Both the position numbers and the translations under genes were made by a program. From assembly GCA_001972305.1 (NCBI GenBank), contig BDDD01000918.1:124001-188000 (forward strand): a stretch of DNA of 64,000 bases, in the 5' to 3' direction. Below the pieces are notes generated by a model. The model did not search any database and was not told the origin of the DNA. It was given only the letters and a program-made list of their open reading frames with translations. This document shows, one piece after another, positions 51,900 to 63,480 of this stretch. This DNA comes from Cephalotus follicularis. Taxonomy: Eukaryota > Streptophyta > Magnoliopsida > Oxalidales > Cephalotaceae. Position 1 is the stretch's first letter. The number at the start of each line of letters is the position of its first letter.

Positions 51900-54221
51900 T
51901 CCAAGCATTGCACCGATTGATCGCAAGCTCTCACACCAATATTTGATTCTAGGTATGTCAATCTAGATATAACCTCCACTTTTTTTGTTATATGATATGA
52001 AGACAAATACTGCTTAGATTTCTACCTAAAATGTTTTCTATGAATCATTCAAATTTCTGGTGACTAGTATCATTATCAATATTATTGTGTGGTCCAAGTA
52101 GTTAAAGGCCTGCTTGCTGCTATTACACCATTTTGATTCTAGTTGTTTTATTTCAATGGTTGATATATGTACCAGAAAAATGTTTTGTTTGTGTTGGATT
52201 TGTTCCCTTGGCATCATTCTATGAAAGGCCAGCCATAATGTTGCCAATTAAGTTGTCTGGGTTGCTGATTAACAAAAAAAATAAGAGTCTTCGCCTATTC
52301 TACTCTTTATCAACTAATAGAATTCAATAGGATTAGGGCCGATTTAGTAGTGTTGTGTGTTTCACAAAAGTATTGTGATTAAAATTTATGTGGCAAAGTA
52401 CAAAGTTGAAAGCGTTTAGTAAATTCAACAACTGAAAGTATTTTTTACGAACAAAGAAGTAAATATGCATTTGATTTCAAATTCTTATACTAAAAATATG
52501 AAAACATGAGCCCATAAAAAGCGTTTTCCCTACTAATACATTTAAGTCCTATATGAAAACCAAAAGTATGTAAAAATCAAAATCACTTTTATCTTGACTC
52601 GGGTTATATTTTATCAAATATTAAATACTACTACTTTTAAATCTAAAAAAGTGTTTTTGATAACTTAAAAATAGTTACAAGAGAGACTAAGATGAATTTT
52701 TGTTTCTAATTTTGTGCTATTGCTACATGCATTTTATAAGATAGGGTTGGGCTCTATTAATTGATGACAAATGGCCGTAGTTGCCCATATCTTTTGGGCC
52801 TTTGGCCATAGTTAAAAGTCAGTCAAGATCCTATAAAAATAATGTTTTTAAAGTCAAAATCACAAATGAAAGGGGGCTTGAGTAGTTAAACATTGGCTTC
52901 ATATGCTCTGCATGTTGATCAGCCACTATCCATATGTTGGTATTTTAATCGTCAAAACTGAACCGATTCAGATTAAGAAATTTGTAGAATAGTTAATTAT
53001 GATATCAAGACCATAGCACAAAGATATTTAAAGCATAACTGAAGTGTGGCTGTTGGTGTACTCGCCGGCAACTAACATTTAGGCCATTGTTTCTTCATTG
53101 TGAAGTGTATGAGTTAGAAAGTGTCTCAAAGTGTTATGTTATGCACACATTGTACGTTTGAGTGGCTACGAGTAAGAGTGTTGCAATGTGCACCTGTGTA
53201 TTATCTTGTTCGTATAAGGTCCATGATGTGGGTGCACGTGCCACTGTAGTTCTGCCACTAGGGTTATCCACAAAAGAACCTTTAATTGATGTTAACACTA
53301 AGGAATTATATATATACATAATTTATAATAGTGTATATATATTTTGTTGTTTTATATAATTATATAATCATTACAAACTCGGGAAAACATTACTGTTAAC
53401 TTTGAATAGGGACCAATGGATGACCATTCCATAGTCGATGATAGTTACAACAGAGTCCTATTCCATATGAAGAAGATCGGTCCGCCAATTTAGATTATCT
53501 TTCAACAACTGAAACAGCCATGACTAAAATACTTCGCATCCAATACAATTATGGCACTATCACAAAGCTCTCAATCTCATTGATGAGTGCCCTGCTGTAA
53601 ACAACACTTCAAATAACTTACTGTCCAAAAAGGTCAAAATGGCGTATTTCTAAAATCATGTGGGAGATATTGATTATAAAGTTCGTATCGCTAAAATATA
53701 TATACTTGTTGTTTTATATAAATTATAGTGTATGTGTTATTGTGTACATAAATATATAATGTATTATATGTACTGTATACAAAATTCAATTACCTAATAT
53801 GATTAAAGTCGAGAGAAACCTTAGATTCTCGTTCATGATTCGTTCAATAGGAGTGAATCATGAATTGTCCAGTTCGGACAATTCTCACATACGTACGTCC
53901 ACTGTAGGATATATCGTTATTTTGTGTACATAGTTTTCTTCAAGAAAGTTTCGGTTACACTCCTTAAACATGTTCCTCGGATACATAATTAAACCGATCA
54001 ATTCAGTTTAATTCGTGTGTTTGAGGAACCATGGGGAGATGCTGCCGAGATTTTCTCAGAGTGAACTATGCACGTGGGATAGCGATATTAGTGGAGGTAC
54101 GTAGTCAGGAATGGGATAGGGCCATACCTTTTAGAGTTAGGTTGTGAGATACACTTCAGTCACTGCATATTGAGAAAAGTATACTTGAATCTAACAATCT
54201 TCTACCCTACTTGTAGAAAAA
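51900..54221 (+). other. CACTA 5' non-coding region
   Basis: About 2.3 kb with no protein. Near 53850-53895 an inverted repeat (TTGTCCAGTTCGGACAA) precedes AAACATGTTCCTCGGATACA and ATGGGGAGATGCTGCCGAGA, blocks that I recall as common shortly upstream of plant CACTA transposases. A CTTGTAG just before the ATG at 54222 could be a 3' splice site. Confidence 0.5.
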
Positions 54222-56488
54222 ATGTCTGTGGACAGGAGTTTGATGAGTAGGCAGGTTGTCCGGGGGTTACTAAAGGAGGAATTTAGCAGGGGTGTGCTCG
54301 CTTTCTTAGATTTTGTATTTTCAAACCAAGATTTTGTCTGGAATAGTACGATAAAATGTCCTTGTAGCTGTTGCAAGTTAAGGGCGTTTAGAACTCGATC
54401 TGAAGTGCGGTTACATTTGTTGAAGAAGGGTTTCACCCCCCATTACACGTTGTGGGATCAACATGGGGAAAGGAGGGAACGCCGTCGGGCTGCAATGGAG
54501 CAGCCAGACCCCTCGGGTCTTAGCAATCCTTTTGTTGGTCTCATAATGGATGCTGGGGGGTTCGAGTTTGACACTGGTGAACATGATGAGATGGCCGATG
54601 AACTTCCGAATCCCAATGCAAAGAAGTTTTATGACCTACTTAAGGATGCGGACGAACCGTTGTGGAATGGATGTAAAAAACACACTAAGTTGTCTATGAT
54701 GACTCGACTCATGAATGTCAAGTCCAAGTATGGGATTCCTAACGAAGGGGCCGAGGAAATTCTTCATATCGTTAAGAGCGGAATGCCCGAGGATGAAAAG
54801 TTTTCGGAGTCTTATTACAAGCTGAAACAAATTATGAAGACATTGGGATTAGGCTACAAAAAGATAGATGCATGTGTCAATGATTTTATGTTGTATTACA
54901 GAGATCAGCACAAGTATGCTACAGAGTGTCCAACATGTAATCATCCTAGATTCAAACCTAGCGGTGGCGGAAAGAGAAAGAAACAGGTAACTTACAAGGT
55001 TTTGCGTCACTTTCCAGTGGCACCAAGACTTCAGAGGTTGTTTCAATCAGACAAAACATCTGCTGATATGAGGTGGCATAGTAAGAAGAGGAAGGATAAC
55101 GACGGTGACAAAGTGGGAATGGTACATCCGGTTGACGGTGAAGCTTGGAAGCACTTTGATATTACTTTTCCATCGTTTTCTATAGAGGTTGGCAATGTTA
55201 AAATAGGAATAGCAACGGACGGGTTTTGTCCTTTTGGGGTTACTAGTACTGTTTACTCTTGCTGGCCTGTTTTTGTTTTCCCAGACAATCTTCCACCTTG
55301 GTTGTGTATGACGAAGCCATTCATGTTCTTATCCTTGATTATACCTGGACCAAAAAGCCCAAGGAAAGATATTGATATGTTTCTGCGTCCACTCGTTGAT
55401 GAGTTGAAGATGTTGTGGGAAAGTGGAGTTGAAACCTATGATGCATCGCGAAAGAAGAACTTTCAGATGAGGGCAGCTTTAATGTGGACGATTAGTGACT
55501 TTCCTGCCTATGGAATGCTGTCAGGCTGGAGTACTCATGGTCATTTGACATGCCCCTACTGCATGGGTCAGACCAAGGGTTTTATATTGAAGCATAGTTA
55601 GAAATGTTCGTAGTTTGACTGTCATCATCAGTTGTGCCCGCAGACCACCAGTTTAGAAGAGACAATAAAAATTCTTGAAGGTCGACAGGTGACCAAGGTG
55701 GGTGTGGAGAGGTTATCAAGCGAAGAGGTATAGGATCAACTCCCTGAGTGGAATGAAGTTGTGTTTGGAAAAGGTGTACCAACTAGTGAGATTCCTGGGT
55801 TTGGGATAGTACACAATTGGACTAAGCGAAGTATCTTTTATGAACTTCCTTATTGGAGTAAAGTACTAGTCAGACACAAGTTGGACGTCATGCACATCGA
55901 GAAGAATGTGTTTGAAAATATATTCAACACGGTCATGAATATGAAGGGAAAATCCAAGGACCACGTACAAGCTCGACTTGATCTGAAAGAGTTGAGAATA
56001 AGACCAAAACTGCATGCAAAAGAGGTGGATGGGCGGTTCATATTACCACCAGCAAAATATTCACTGAACAGTGAACAGGTCAAACAAGTTTGTGAATGGA
56101 TGATAAAGATCAGGTTTCCAGATGGATACACCTCAAACATATGTCGGTGTGTGAATGTTTCAGAGTGTAAGGTTTCAGGATTGAAGAGCCACGATTGCTA
56201 TGTCTTCATGCAGAGGCTTCTTCCGATTGCATTTTTTGAGTTCCTGCCGAGAAATATCATGGAAGTGTTAGCCGAGGTCAGTGCTTTTTTCTGGAATATA
56301 TGCTCAACATCCAACAGTGTTGTGAAGATGGACTTGCTCCAGAGTAACATTGTGTAAACAATTTACAAAATGGAGAAGATATTCCCTCCATAGTTTTTTG
56401 ATTCGATGGAACATCTTCTAGTCCACCTAACTTACGAAGCGAAAATATGTTGGCCGGTTAAGAATACATGGATGTATCTCATTGAGAG
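54222..56488 (+). pseudogene. CACTA TNP2-type transposase, first exon
   Basis: ATG at 54222. Residues ~46-84 form the Transpos_assoc domain (CPCSCCKLRAFRTRSEVRLH, then WDQHGE). Residues ~130-290 are the spacer with EILHIVKSGMPEDEKF, ECPTCNHPRFK and VLRHFPVAPRLQRLF. From ~315 comes Transposase_21: ATDGFCPFG, PDNLPPWLCM, LIIPGPKSPRKDIDMFLRPL, TISDFPAYGMLSGWSTHG. The same frame continues beyond three stops (55599, 55611, 55731) to FGIVHNWTKRSIFYELPYWS, RHKLDVMHIEKNVFENI and a DUF4218 region, with further stops at 56355 and near 56391. It is a dead copy of an otherwise well-preserved transposase; the motifs TDG and LDVMH are intact. Confidence 0.9.
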
Positions 56489-56565
56489 GTACAGTTACTC
56501 GTTGTTTCTCTTTCTGAAAATGTTCATCTATTTGTCATGAATTCTAATTACACATTTAATTATAG
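56489..56565 (+). other. Intron in the CACTA transposase
   Basis: The donor AG|GTACAG at 56489 and acceptor TTATAG at 56565 join IER to ELFDLNKMVKNKVRVEGSI, matching the usual unbroken protein. It is 77 bp and AT-rich. Confidence 0.7.
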
Positions 56566-57240
56566 AGAGCTGTTTGATCTAAACAAGATGGTCAAGAACA
56601 AAGTTCGTGTGGAGGGGTCGATCGCTGAGGCATACATCGTTCGCGAGTTGACAACGTTTTGTTCGTATTATTTCAAACCTGATGTCCCGACGAGACTGAA
56701 TAGACCCGAGAGAAACTGGGATGGGGGCACCGTTGCAAGTAACGGATTGCTATCCATATTTACTCTCCCAGTAAAGCAATGGGTAAGACAGAGAACAAAC
56801 ATATGACAGACCAAGAATACGAGGCCGTATATTTGTACATCTAGTTGAACTGTGATGAAGTCATCCCTCTGGTTGAGTAAGTATACATATACATTGTACT
56901 AAGTTTAAACTCTATGTATATGAATTGTGCAATTTGAACGTATCTCACTTATATTCTTTGTTGTAGTGAGTTCGAACAACTGGTCACCGAATTAAACCCT
57001 AACATTACCCCCAAACAAATAGAAGAAGAATGCAATGCACACTTTGTGAAATGGTTTCAACGCCGTGTAAGTAATGCAAGAATATGTCCACAAAGCGTTT
57101 ATAAGTTTCATGATTTTTAATTGTTGATGTTGATTTCTATGTTACGTGTGCACATTGCACCCTTAATAGGTTAAGCACGGCAAGGAAGTTGATGTCCGTC
57201 TATGAAATTTAGCAAGTGCACCTGCTACAAAAGTGAGGTC
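56566..57240 (+). pseudogene. CACTA transposase, later exons
   Basis: Exon 56566-56876 (KVRVEGSIAEAYIVRELTTF, FCSYYF, then YEAVYLYI and LNCDEVIPLV with stops between). Intron 56877-56966 (GTAAGTAT...TTGTAG). Exon 56967-57066 (FEQLVTELNPNITPKQIEEE, FVKWFQRR). Intron 57067-57169 (GTAAGTAA...AATAG). A final piece starts VKHGKEVDVRL, stops, and continues NLASAPATKVRSWKGC. These correspond to the DUF4218 end and the stretch before DUF4216; DUF4216 itself is not seen. Confidence 0.75.
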
Positions 57241-57565
57241 GTGGAAGGGGTGTGCAGCAGATGAGCCCTGAGTGCATGCAGCATGGCCCTGCAGAGATAC
57301 CACCGCCAGTGTGGGATGAAATGCTGAATAGGTGGATGTTCGAGGAATTTCAGAAACGGACAAGAACAAATGCCGCCAATAGGGCGAACGAAGCCCACAC
57401 CACCTACACTGGCGGTAGTCACACGATGGAGAGACAGTTGCAGATTGGGGTAAGTAATAAACTAAAATTATGATTACGGTGATTAATAAACTTAATTTGT
57501 GTTTCAAACTAATTCGAAATACCATTTGACTTGCTAGGGGCCAAGGGGAAACCTCTTGTGGATGT

Positions 57566-58717
57566 TGTTGGCTTTTGCCACCCCTTTAAATGTGTTAAAG
57601 AATTATGTTTCGATGATTAACAAACAAGAAATACTTGTATGCATGTTTTGATATCATACAAACTCATATACTCACTTGATTATATGTTGAAAGTGTTGCA
57701 AAGGTTTAAATTGTAGATACAGGGACAAACAGTCGACTGCCATTGATGAACAGCCGACTGTTGAGGTTGAGTAGCCGACTGCCTGGGATGAACAGCCGAC
57801 TGGAGCTTCAAAGAATCCCAGCACCTGCAATTGCACTTCATTCAGCCGACTGCCTCAGGGATTCAGTTGACTGCCATGAAAATCCAGTAGACTACCAAGA
57901 CTTACTAGCCGACTGCCAAGAAGTGCACATTTCAACCAGCAGCTTTTGTAACCCACAACAGCCGACTGAAGCAGGGGAGCAGTCGACTGCCAAGGCACAC
58001 AGTCGACTGCCAAGATCATCCAGTCGACTGCCATTCTCCAACGGCTATAATTACAAATGCACAACAACTTCTCCAGCCGACTGCCAGGAAAATCTAGCCG
58101 ACTGGATTTGGTCTGAAAGCTTAAAAATAGATCCGTTGGAGCATCTCTATATAAGAAAGAGTGAGGTATCATTGCAAGGCGTGGATAACAAGACAATACA
58201 CATTTCTTCCAAGCAACTCAAGAGCAATCCTATACCTTTCGAATCAATACCGAAGCTTGATTCAAGAACTTTAATGCCTATCTTAGAAAGCTATTGTTTG
58301 TAATCTTTACACTTTCATATCCAACCTTCAAGAGGTTACTTGTAAACACAAAACCCTTTTTATCTTTCATTGTAAAAGAGAGTTGTGAAACCTTCGTGAG
58401 ATAATCAAGGGGAGTGAACCCTTAGAAGGATTATCAAAGGGAGTAATTCACGTGTAAGGTGGTTTACTTTGATTTGCACCCGCAAGCCGAAATCAAAGGT
58501 TGCTAGTGGTCTCTAGTGGAATCTCAAGGGGTTCTTGAGAAAGTGGACGTAGGCATGGATTTTGCCGAACCAATATAAATCGTTTGCACACTCTCTATCC
58601 CTTATCTTTTTACTTACATTTATATTACTTGTTCTTGTCTGCTTGTTTATATTCTTAGTTTAATTTGTTAATTCCACAAACAAACTTTTATTAAAAATTT
58701 CCAAATAGGTCCTTTCA
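57566..58717 (+). mobile_element. Ty1/copia solo LTR
   Basis: 1152 bp from TGTTGGCTTTTGCC to AGGTCCTTTCA, flanked by GATGT at 57561-57565 and 58718-58722. It carries AGTGGACGTAGGCA then GCCGAACCAATATAAA (58541-58577), as in the copia element at 1474, but is a different family. No second LTR or internal region is present, so it is the product of LTR-LTR recombination. Confidence 0.9.
57725..58105. repeat. CAGTCGACTG-type palindrome island in the solo LTR
   Basis: About fourteen copies by eye of CAGTCGACTGCC or CAGCCGACTGCC variants, irregularly spaced. Perfect CAGTCGACTG palindromes occur at 57730, 57979, 58000 and 58021 (approximate starts). Confidence 0.87.
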
Positions 58718-59060
58718 GATGTATAATACCAAACTCATCAGAAGGCGAGGGATGATACTTTTCCACCTCCTGTTATAATGGAGAGGATGGTGAGTTACAA
58801 AATGAAATGAATATGTCAATTACCTTTTATATGTCAATCACTTAACTAATTAATCTTGCATTTTCTTGTAGGAGAAGTACCGGGCTGCTTCCCGGCCGAA
58901 TACCGTGGAGGGGCCCAAGAGTACTAGTAGGCCGGCTCCATTAGACGTCGTGGCATGGGCAGAGGCAAATGGAGGTCCGTGGAAGGGCAAGATCAGTGGA
59001 TTGGGGAACTACATGACTTCCACGAAGATGCTACCATAAGCACTTCGCGGTACTCAGCCG

Positions 59061-59517
59061 GGAGTGGGAGGACAGGGTTGCCCATTCACTTCACAGCCAC
59101 ATAGCAGCCCAGAGTCGGACGCAGTCTTAGAGATTCACCAGTAGATGCAGCGGGTTGAGTCAAGTTCGACATTTTTATGACTCAAATGATGGGGTCTCAG
59201 TCCATACACACACCATCTGATCGGAGTTCACTGCAGACTCGGGTCCCCCCCTTCCAACCATCCCAAGACTTGGACGATAGCGATGATGACGAGTAGTAGT
59301 TTGTTGTGTTTCAAACATTTTAAAACTGTTTGTAAACTTATTTGACACATTACACTTTTTATATATATGATGACAAAGCTCATTTACATTGTTTTGTTAG
59401 TTAAGAATGAATGAAATGTGTCTAGTGCTGAAATGAATTGTGAAATATAAACTGTTATTGTGGCTGTTGCTGAAATAAATTGTAGGTTTTGCTTGGATAT
59501 AGGGCATAGATTCTGCT
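59061..59517 (+). other. CACTA 3' region
   Basis: Downstream of the last Transposase_24 exon, AT-rich and 3'-UTR-like. No right TIR is seen before the gypsy insertion at 59518. Confidence 0.5.
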
Positions 59518-62206
59518 TGTCACACCCCATTTCGACAAATGCACATAAAGGTGGTAAAGGAAATTAACACAAAGGATCAGCTTATGCAAAAACCATAAAA
59601 TTAAACTTTTCAAAACACATCAGTTGCGGAAGCATTAAAACTCATAAGCTGAAAACATGTAACGTGCATACCATACTGCACGCTACTCAATACAAATCTG
59701 TCATTGTTAAAAGCCCACAAAACAGAGCGTGATCACAATACATTAATCCAAAAACAAAGTACAACAGTAACCATCAGTACAACACATCAGTATCCTAAAA
59801 ACAAAACAGCTTATTACAACCCAAAAGGACGTAAAACCAACAACAATAACATAAAGGCTTGTTCTTCGTCCAAGTTAGTCCAACCGGTCCACTACATCAA
59901 TCTGTAAAGTAGGGGGTTAGCCTTTGTCCTCACCCGGCTAAGTCATAACAGTAGTTTGGGATTAATATTACATGCATGTCATGAAATGTATGCATAGATG
60001 ATGCAGTGCAGTAGAGAATACCAGTTTATATATATATATCTAAAAATATATATAGTTTAACAGTACAGTAAAATATCAGTAAGGACATATATATACGAAA
60101 ATATATGTATGAAATAACAGTACAATAGTAACCCGCCCAGGGATACATCACAGGCACAGTAATGTCCGAATAAGACTAGTAAACAGTACAGTAAGTCCAC
60201 AAAGGGACCAAAAAAAGGCAGTCAGTACGTACAACGCCACCAACTCCTGGCCCCACATTGTACTCCCACTTTGGTCCCTTCTCCAGGCAACCAAGCAAGA
60301 CAACAGTACAGTACAGTGAGTAACCCAGCCAACTCCTGGCCCCTAGGTCAACCCTGCCACTAGTCATCGCTGGCAGTCCCCACCACGTAACTAGTACGGC
60401 TCAAGCACAACCGCAGTAAATTCACAGAGCAACACAGTGAATCAATACAGTAAACAGTGCAATAAACAGTACAACAGTGATCGTTTAGATCGACAACAGG
60501 CAGTTCATTTCAAAATGTTTTCAAAAGTGATAACATTTGAAATATGTATTTCTAATAGATAGAAAATTTTTTAAACAGTTCAGCAGTGGAAATCGCTTTC
60601 CAAAGATGTTTGAAAATAAAACAATATTCATTTTATATATTCGTACTCAACATAGTAGTTTTCAACTCGTATATGCACTTCTAATATAACAATACTTAGA
60701 AATCATAATCAAGTTATAACCAGTCAATAAACAGGCAGTAAAAAGTACATATGCAATGCATACAAATGCTCGAATGCATCCTAATAGAAGTCGGGATCAT
60801 TTCGTATCGTGTAAATAAGAAAAATTCCCAAACAGTACAAGAAGGCGTCGATGTCTATGAATAGGCGTCGATGACTTTGTCCCTCAGCATCGACATTCAA
60901 GTTCTTAGCTTCAACGCTTTCCACTGTTTGAAGACGTCGATGTCCATCTTTATACGTATCGACGCTCAAGGTATGAAACCTTAAACATCAGCGTATTGCT
61001 TAAGGCATCGACGCGTTAAGGTAGGAACCTTAGGCGTCGATGTATAATACCTCCATATCCAAGCAGATAACCCAAAGGCGTTGATGTTCTTCAAAGACGT
61101 CGATGCGTTTCAAGCACCAGTCGTCTTCTTCCTCACGACGTGACAAACAATGACCATCAAAATCCACATACATGCAAGTCAACATGTAATCAAGACAGGA
61201 AACCAACAAGCAGATGCATATCACATACCCAGCATAACATGGCATTGATCCAGTGATCAAAAACAGTTCAATAATCATGAAATCTATGCACCAAAACCAT
61301 AGTCCAGGCATGAACATTAATCTCAAAAATACGATTATGGATTCCCCTACCTCTTTGGTCCAAGTTAGGAACTAGAAAGTCCACCTCTTTAAGTCCTAGA
61401 ACTAGCCACAGTAGCTCCAAGGATCATCCTGTTGCCGCTAGACCACAAGTTTCAAGTTCCAAGCTCTAAAATGCTCAACAATGGTGGAACCTCTCTCCTT
61501 GATCACACTCAGGTGTTTTTAGCCGAATCAGTGGGGAGAAGAGGAGCATTTATGCTATGAAAACTCTCCCCTTTCTTCACTTGTCCGTTGCATGCATCTC
61601 AAATATTACATTTTCCCCATTTTTCTCTCTTTCCCAGCTCTCTCTCTTTTCCTTTGCAAGAGCAGGTGACAAAGGCTATCTCTCAGCCTGCATGCACACC
61701 CAAGTGTCATGCCATCTCTTCTCTTCTAGCACCTGCATGCCTGGTAACATGCCAGTATGCTCAACACGTATTGTCCGAGCCCCAAGGCACCTGCAAAGTG
61801 GCCTTAAGTTGTCCCCTTGCACGTTATTCTGTCAGCAGAAGAACGTGTCTGTCATTTGTTGTTACGCATCGACGTCTTCTTTAGGCGTCGACGTCCTTTC
61901 CCTTTTTATACCAGGGCGTCGATGTTCTCACCTGTATCGACGTGCATGTGCATGGATTTAGGTATGCCTTCTTGTTTCAAAGGCATCGAAGCATTCGAAA
62001 AGGCGTCGACGTGTTTTTCTTAAAACAGCGTTGTTTTGTCTCAAATTACCCTTTTAACATTTCTTTAACATCTTTAATCCAAAATCAATATCATTAGAGT
62101 TGGAAAACATCATCAAAGTCGGGAAATCCATCATTCCCATTAACTCAATAACAAGATTACATTTGAAAATCAAATATTACAACGTGCAAAAATTCCGGGC
62201 GTTACA
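59518..62206 (-). repeat. 3' LTR of the right-edge chromovirus
   Basis: Plus-strand ends TGTCACACCCC and CGGGCGTTACA; 2689 bp. It contains GTCGAC-type islands at 60840-61110 and 61865-62010, and the block TAGGGGGTTAGCCTTTGTCC (59911-59930), which is the inverse of a block in the LTR at 42411. Confidence 0.87.
60840..61110. repeat. GCGTCGATG-type island, chromovirus LTR
   Basis: About ten variants: AAGGCGTCGATGTC (60842), TAGGCGTCGATGAC (60861), CAGCATCGACATTC (60886), GTATCGACGCTC (60955), AAGGCATCGACGCG (61003), TAGGCGTCGATGT (61031) and AGACGTCGATGCG (61095). A second group follows at 61865-62010 (for example TAGGCGTCGACGTCC, AAGGCGTCGACGTG). Confidence 0.78.
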
Positions 62207-62245
62207 TCCACCCCTCATTCAAGGAATTTTGTCCTCAAAATTAAA

Positions 62246-63100
62246 AAAATACTAAAATAAAAGTGGGTAACGTTCTCGGATATCATCCTCACGTTCCCAA
62301 GCGGCTTCATCTGGTCAGTGGAACTGCCATTGGACCTTGACCATGGAGATGGCTCGGTTCCTCAAAATTTGTGTCTTCCAATCTAGAACTCGTGCAGGCA
62401 ACTACTCACAAGATAAGTCACCTCGTATAGGAACAGCCTCATAATCTAGGACATGTGACGGGTCCAGGATATACCTCCTTAGCATAGACACATGGAAGAC
62501 GTCATGCACGTTTGAAAGTGCAGGAGGTAAGGCAAGCTGGTAGGCTACCTCTCCAACTCTCTCTAGAATCTCAAAAGGACCAACATAGCGGGGAGCTAAT
62601 TTGCCCCTTTTCCCAAACCTTTACACACCCTTCCATGGTGAAACCTTTAAGAAAACATAATCACCAACACTGAAGGTCAAAGGCCTCCTCTTAACACTGT
62701 CCACATAGCTCTTCTACTGGCTCTGAGTAGCAAGCAGCTTCTCTTTAATCATCCTGATATTTTCTGAAGTTTCTTCCACTAACTCAGTTCCGAGTAAAGG
62801 TCGCTCCCCGACCTTATCCCAACTAACAGGAGATCTGCACTTCCTCCCATACAGTGCTTCAAATGGTGCCATGCCGATATTGGAATGATAGTTGTTATTA
62901 TAAGAAAACTCTATCAAAGGAATGTGATCCTCCCATGTACAAGCAAAGTCAATAATGCAAGCCCATAGTATATCCTGCAAGGTCTGGATGGTACGCTCAA
63001 ACTGCCCATCGGTCTGAGGGTGGAAGGCAGTACTCAGGTTCAGCTTCGTCCCGAAAGCTATCTGAAATCTCTTCTAGAAGTTGGAAGTGAAGATGGAATC
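62246..63100 (-). pseudogene. Integrase C-terminus and chromodomain-like tail
   Basis: Minus strand. ILWACIIDFACTWEDHIPLI, EFSYNNNYHSNIGMAPFEAL and YGRKCRSPVSWDKVGERPLL (62980-62714) are the C-terminal integrase region of Tekay-like chromoviruses. Further down, [20 protein letters not shown] and, near 62250-62400, NRAISMVKVQW with a DEAAWEREDDI-like stretch form the chromodomain-like tail of this lineage. Confidence 0.83.
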
Positions 63101-63480
63101 TTTATCACATACGATGCTGACTGGAACACCGTGTGGCCTCACTATCTACTTCACATACAAACGAGCTAGCTTGCTCGCAGAATCAGTAACGTGTGTAGGT
63201 AGAAAGTGTGCTGATTTAGTGAGTCTATCCACGATAACCCACATGCCGTTGTGACGGTTCTGAGTCAGAGGAAAACCCGAAACAAAATCCATCGTAACAT
63301 GTTCCCACTTCCACTCTGGAATTGGTAAAGGTTGTAGTAATCCTGTCGGTCTATGGTGCTTGCCCTTAACTGTCTGGCAAGTCAAACACCTTGCCACATA
63401 CTCGGTGATCTCTCGTTTCATGCCAGGCCACTAGTAATCCCTCTTCATGTCTTGGTACATTTTTGTGCTACCAGGGTGAA
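63101..63480 (-). pseudogene. Integrase zinc finger and core
   Basis: Minus strand 63421-63146. KREITEYVARCLTCQTVKGK is the end of the HHCC finger, then LLQPLPIPEWKWEHVTMDFV (first catalytic Asp in MDFV), SGFPLTQNRHNGMWVIVDRL and TKSAHFLPTHV. The continuing VSIVCDKDSIF-like stretch lies near 63060-63130. Confidence 0.87.

Larger units (their letters stand above)
57245..59060 (+). pseudogene. CACTA second gene (Transposase_24 type), interrupted
   Basis: Exon ~57245-57449: IPPPVWDEMLNRWMFEEFQK, RTNAANRANEAHTTYTGGSH, the N-terminal part of plant Transposase_24 (Ptta/En/Spm) proteins, ending at a GTAAGT donor. After an intron the exon GPRGNLLW/AKGKPLVDV starts at 57539 (acceptor TTGCTAG) and is split by the copia solo LTR (57566-58717). 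It resumes as HQKARDDTFPPPVIMERM with a donor GTGAGT at 58789. A last exon from 58872 reads EKYRAASRPNTVEGPKSTSR, then VVAWAEANGGPWKGKISGLG and NYMTSTKMLP. At least one in-frame stop is present. Confidence 0.72.
51507..59517 (+). mobile_element. En/Spm (CACTA) DNA transposon, plus strand, degraded, right end not seen
   Basis: The left terminus CACTACAAGAAAAC at 51507 is the canonical plant CACTA TIR. It is followed by subterminal GAGGGCA repeats, a non-coding 5' region, a TNP2-type transposase gene (54222 to ~57240) and a Transposase_24-type gene (~57245-59060). A copia solo LTR sits in the second gene, and a gypsy element at 59518 interrupts before any right TIR. The coding regions carry in-frame stops, so it is inactive. 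Confidence 0.87.

Noticed and set aside
53850-53900. Possible MITE ends (inverted repeat around TTGTCCAGTTCGGACAA)
   Set aside because: The inverted repeat is a small local hairpin without TSD, inside the CACTA 5' region.
57725-58105. CRISPR-like array of short repeats
   Set aside because: The repeats are about 12 bp with irregular spacing, lie inside a plant LTR, and no Cas gene is present. A CRISPR array is not plausible.
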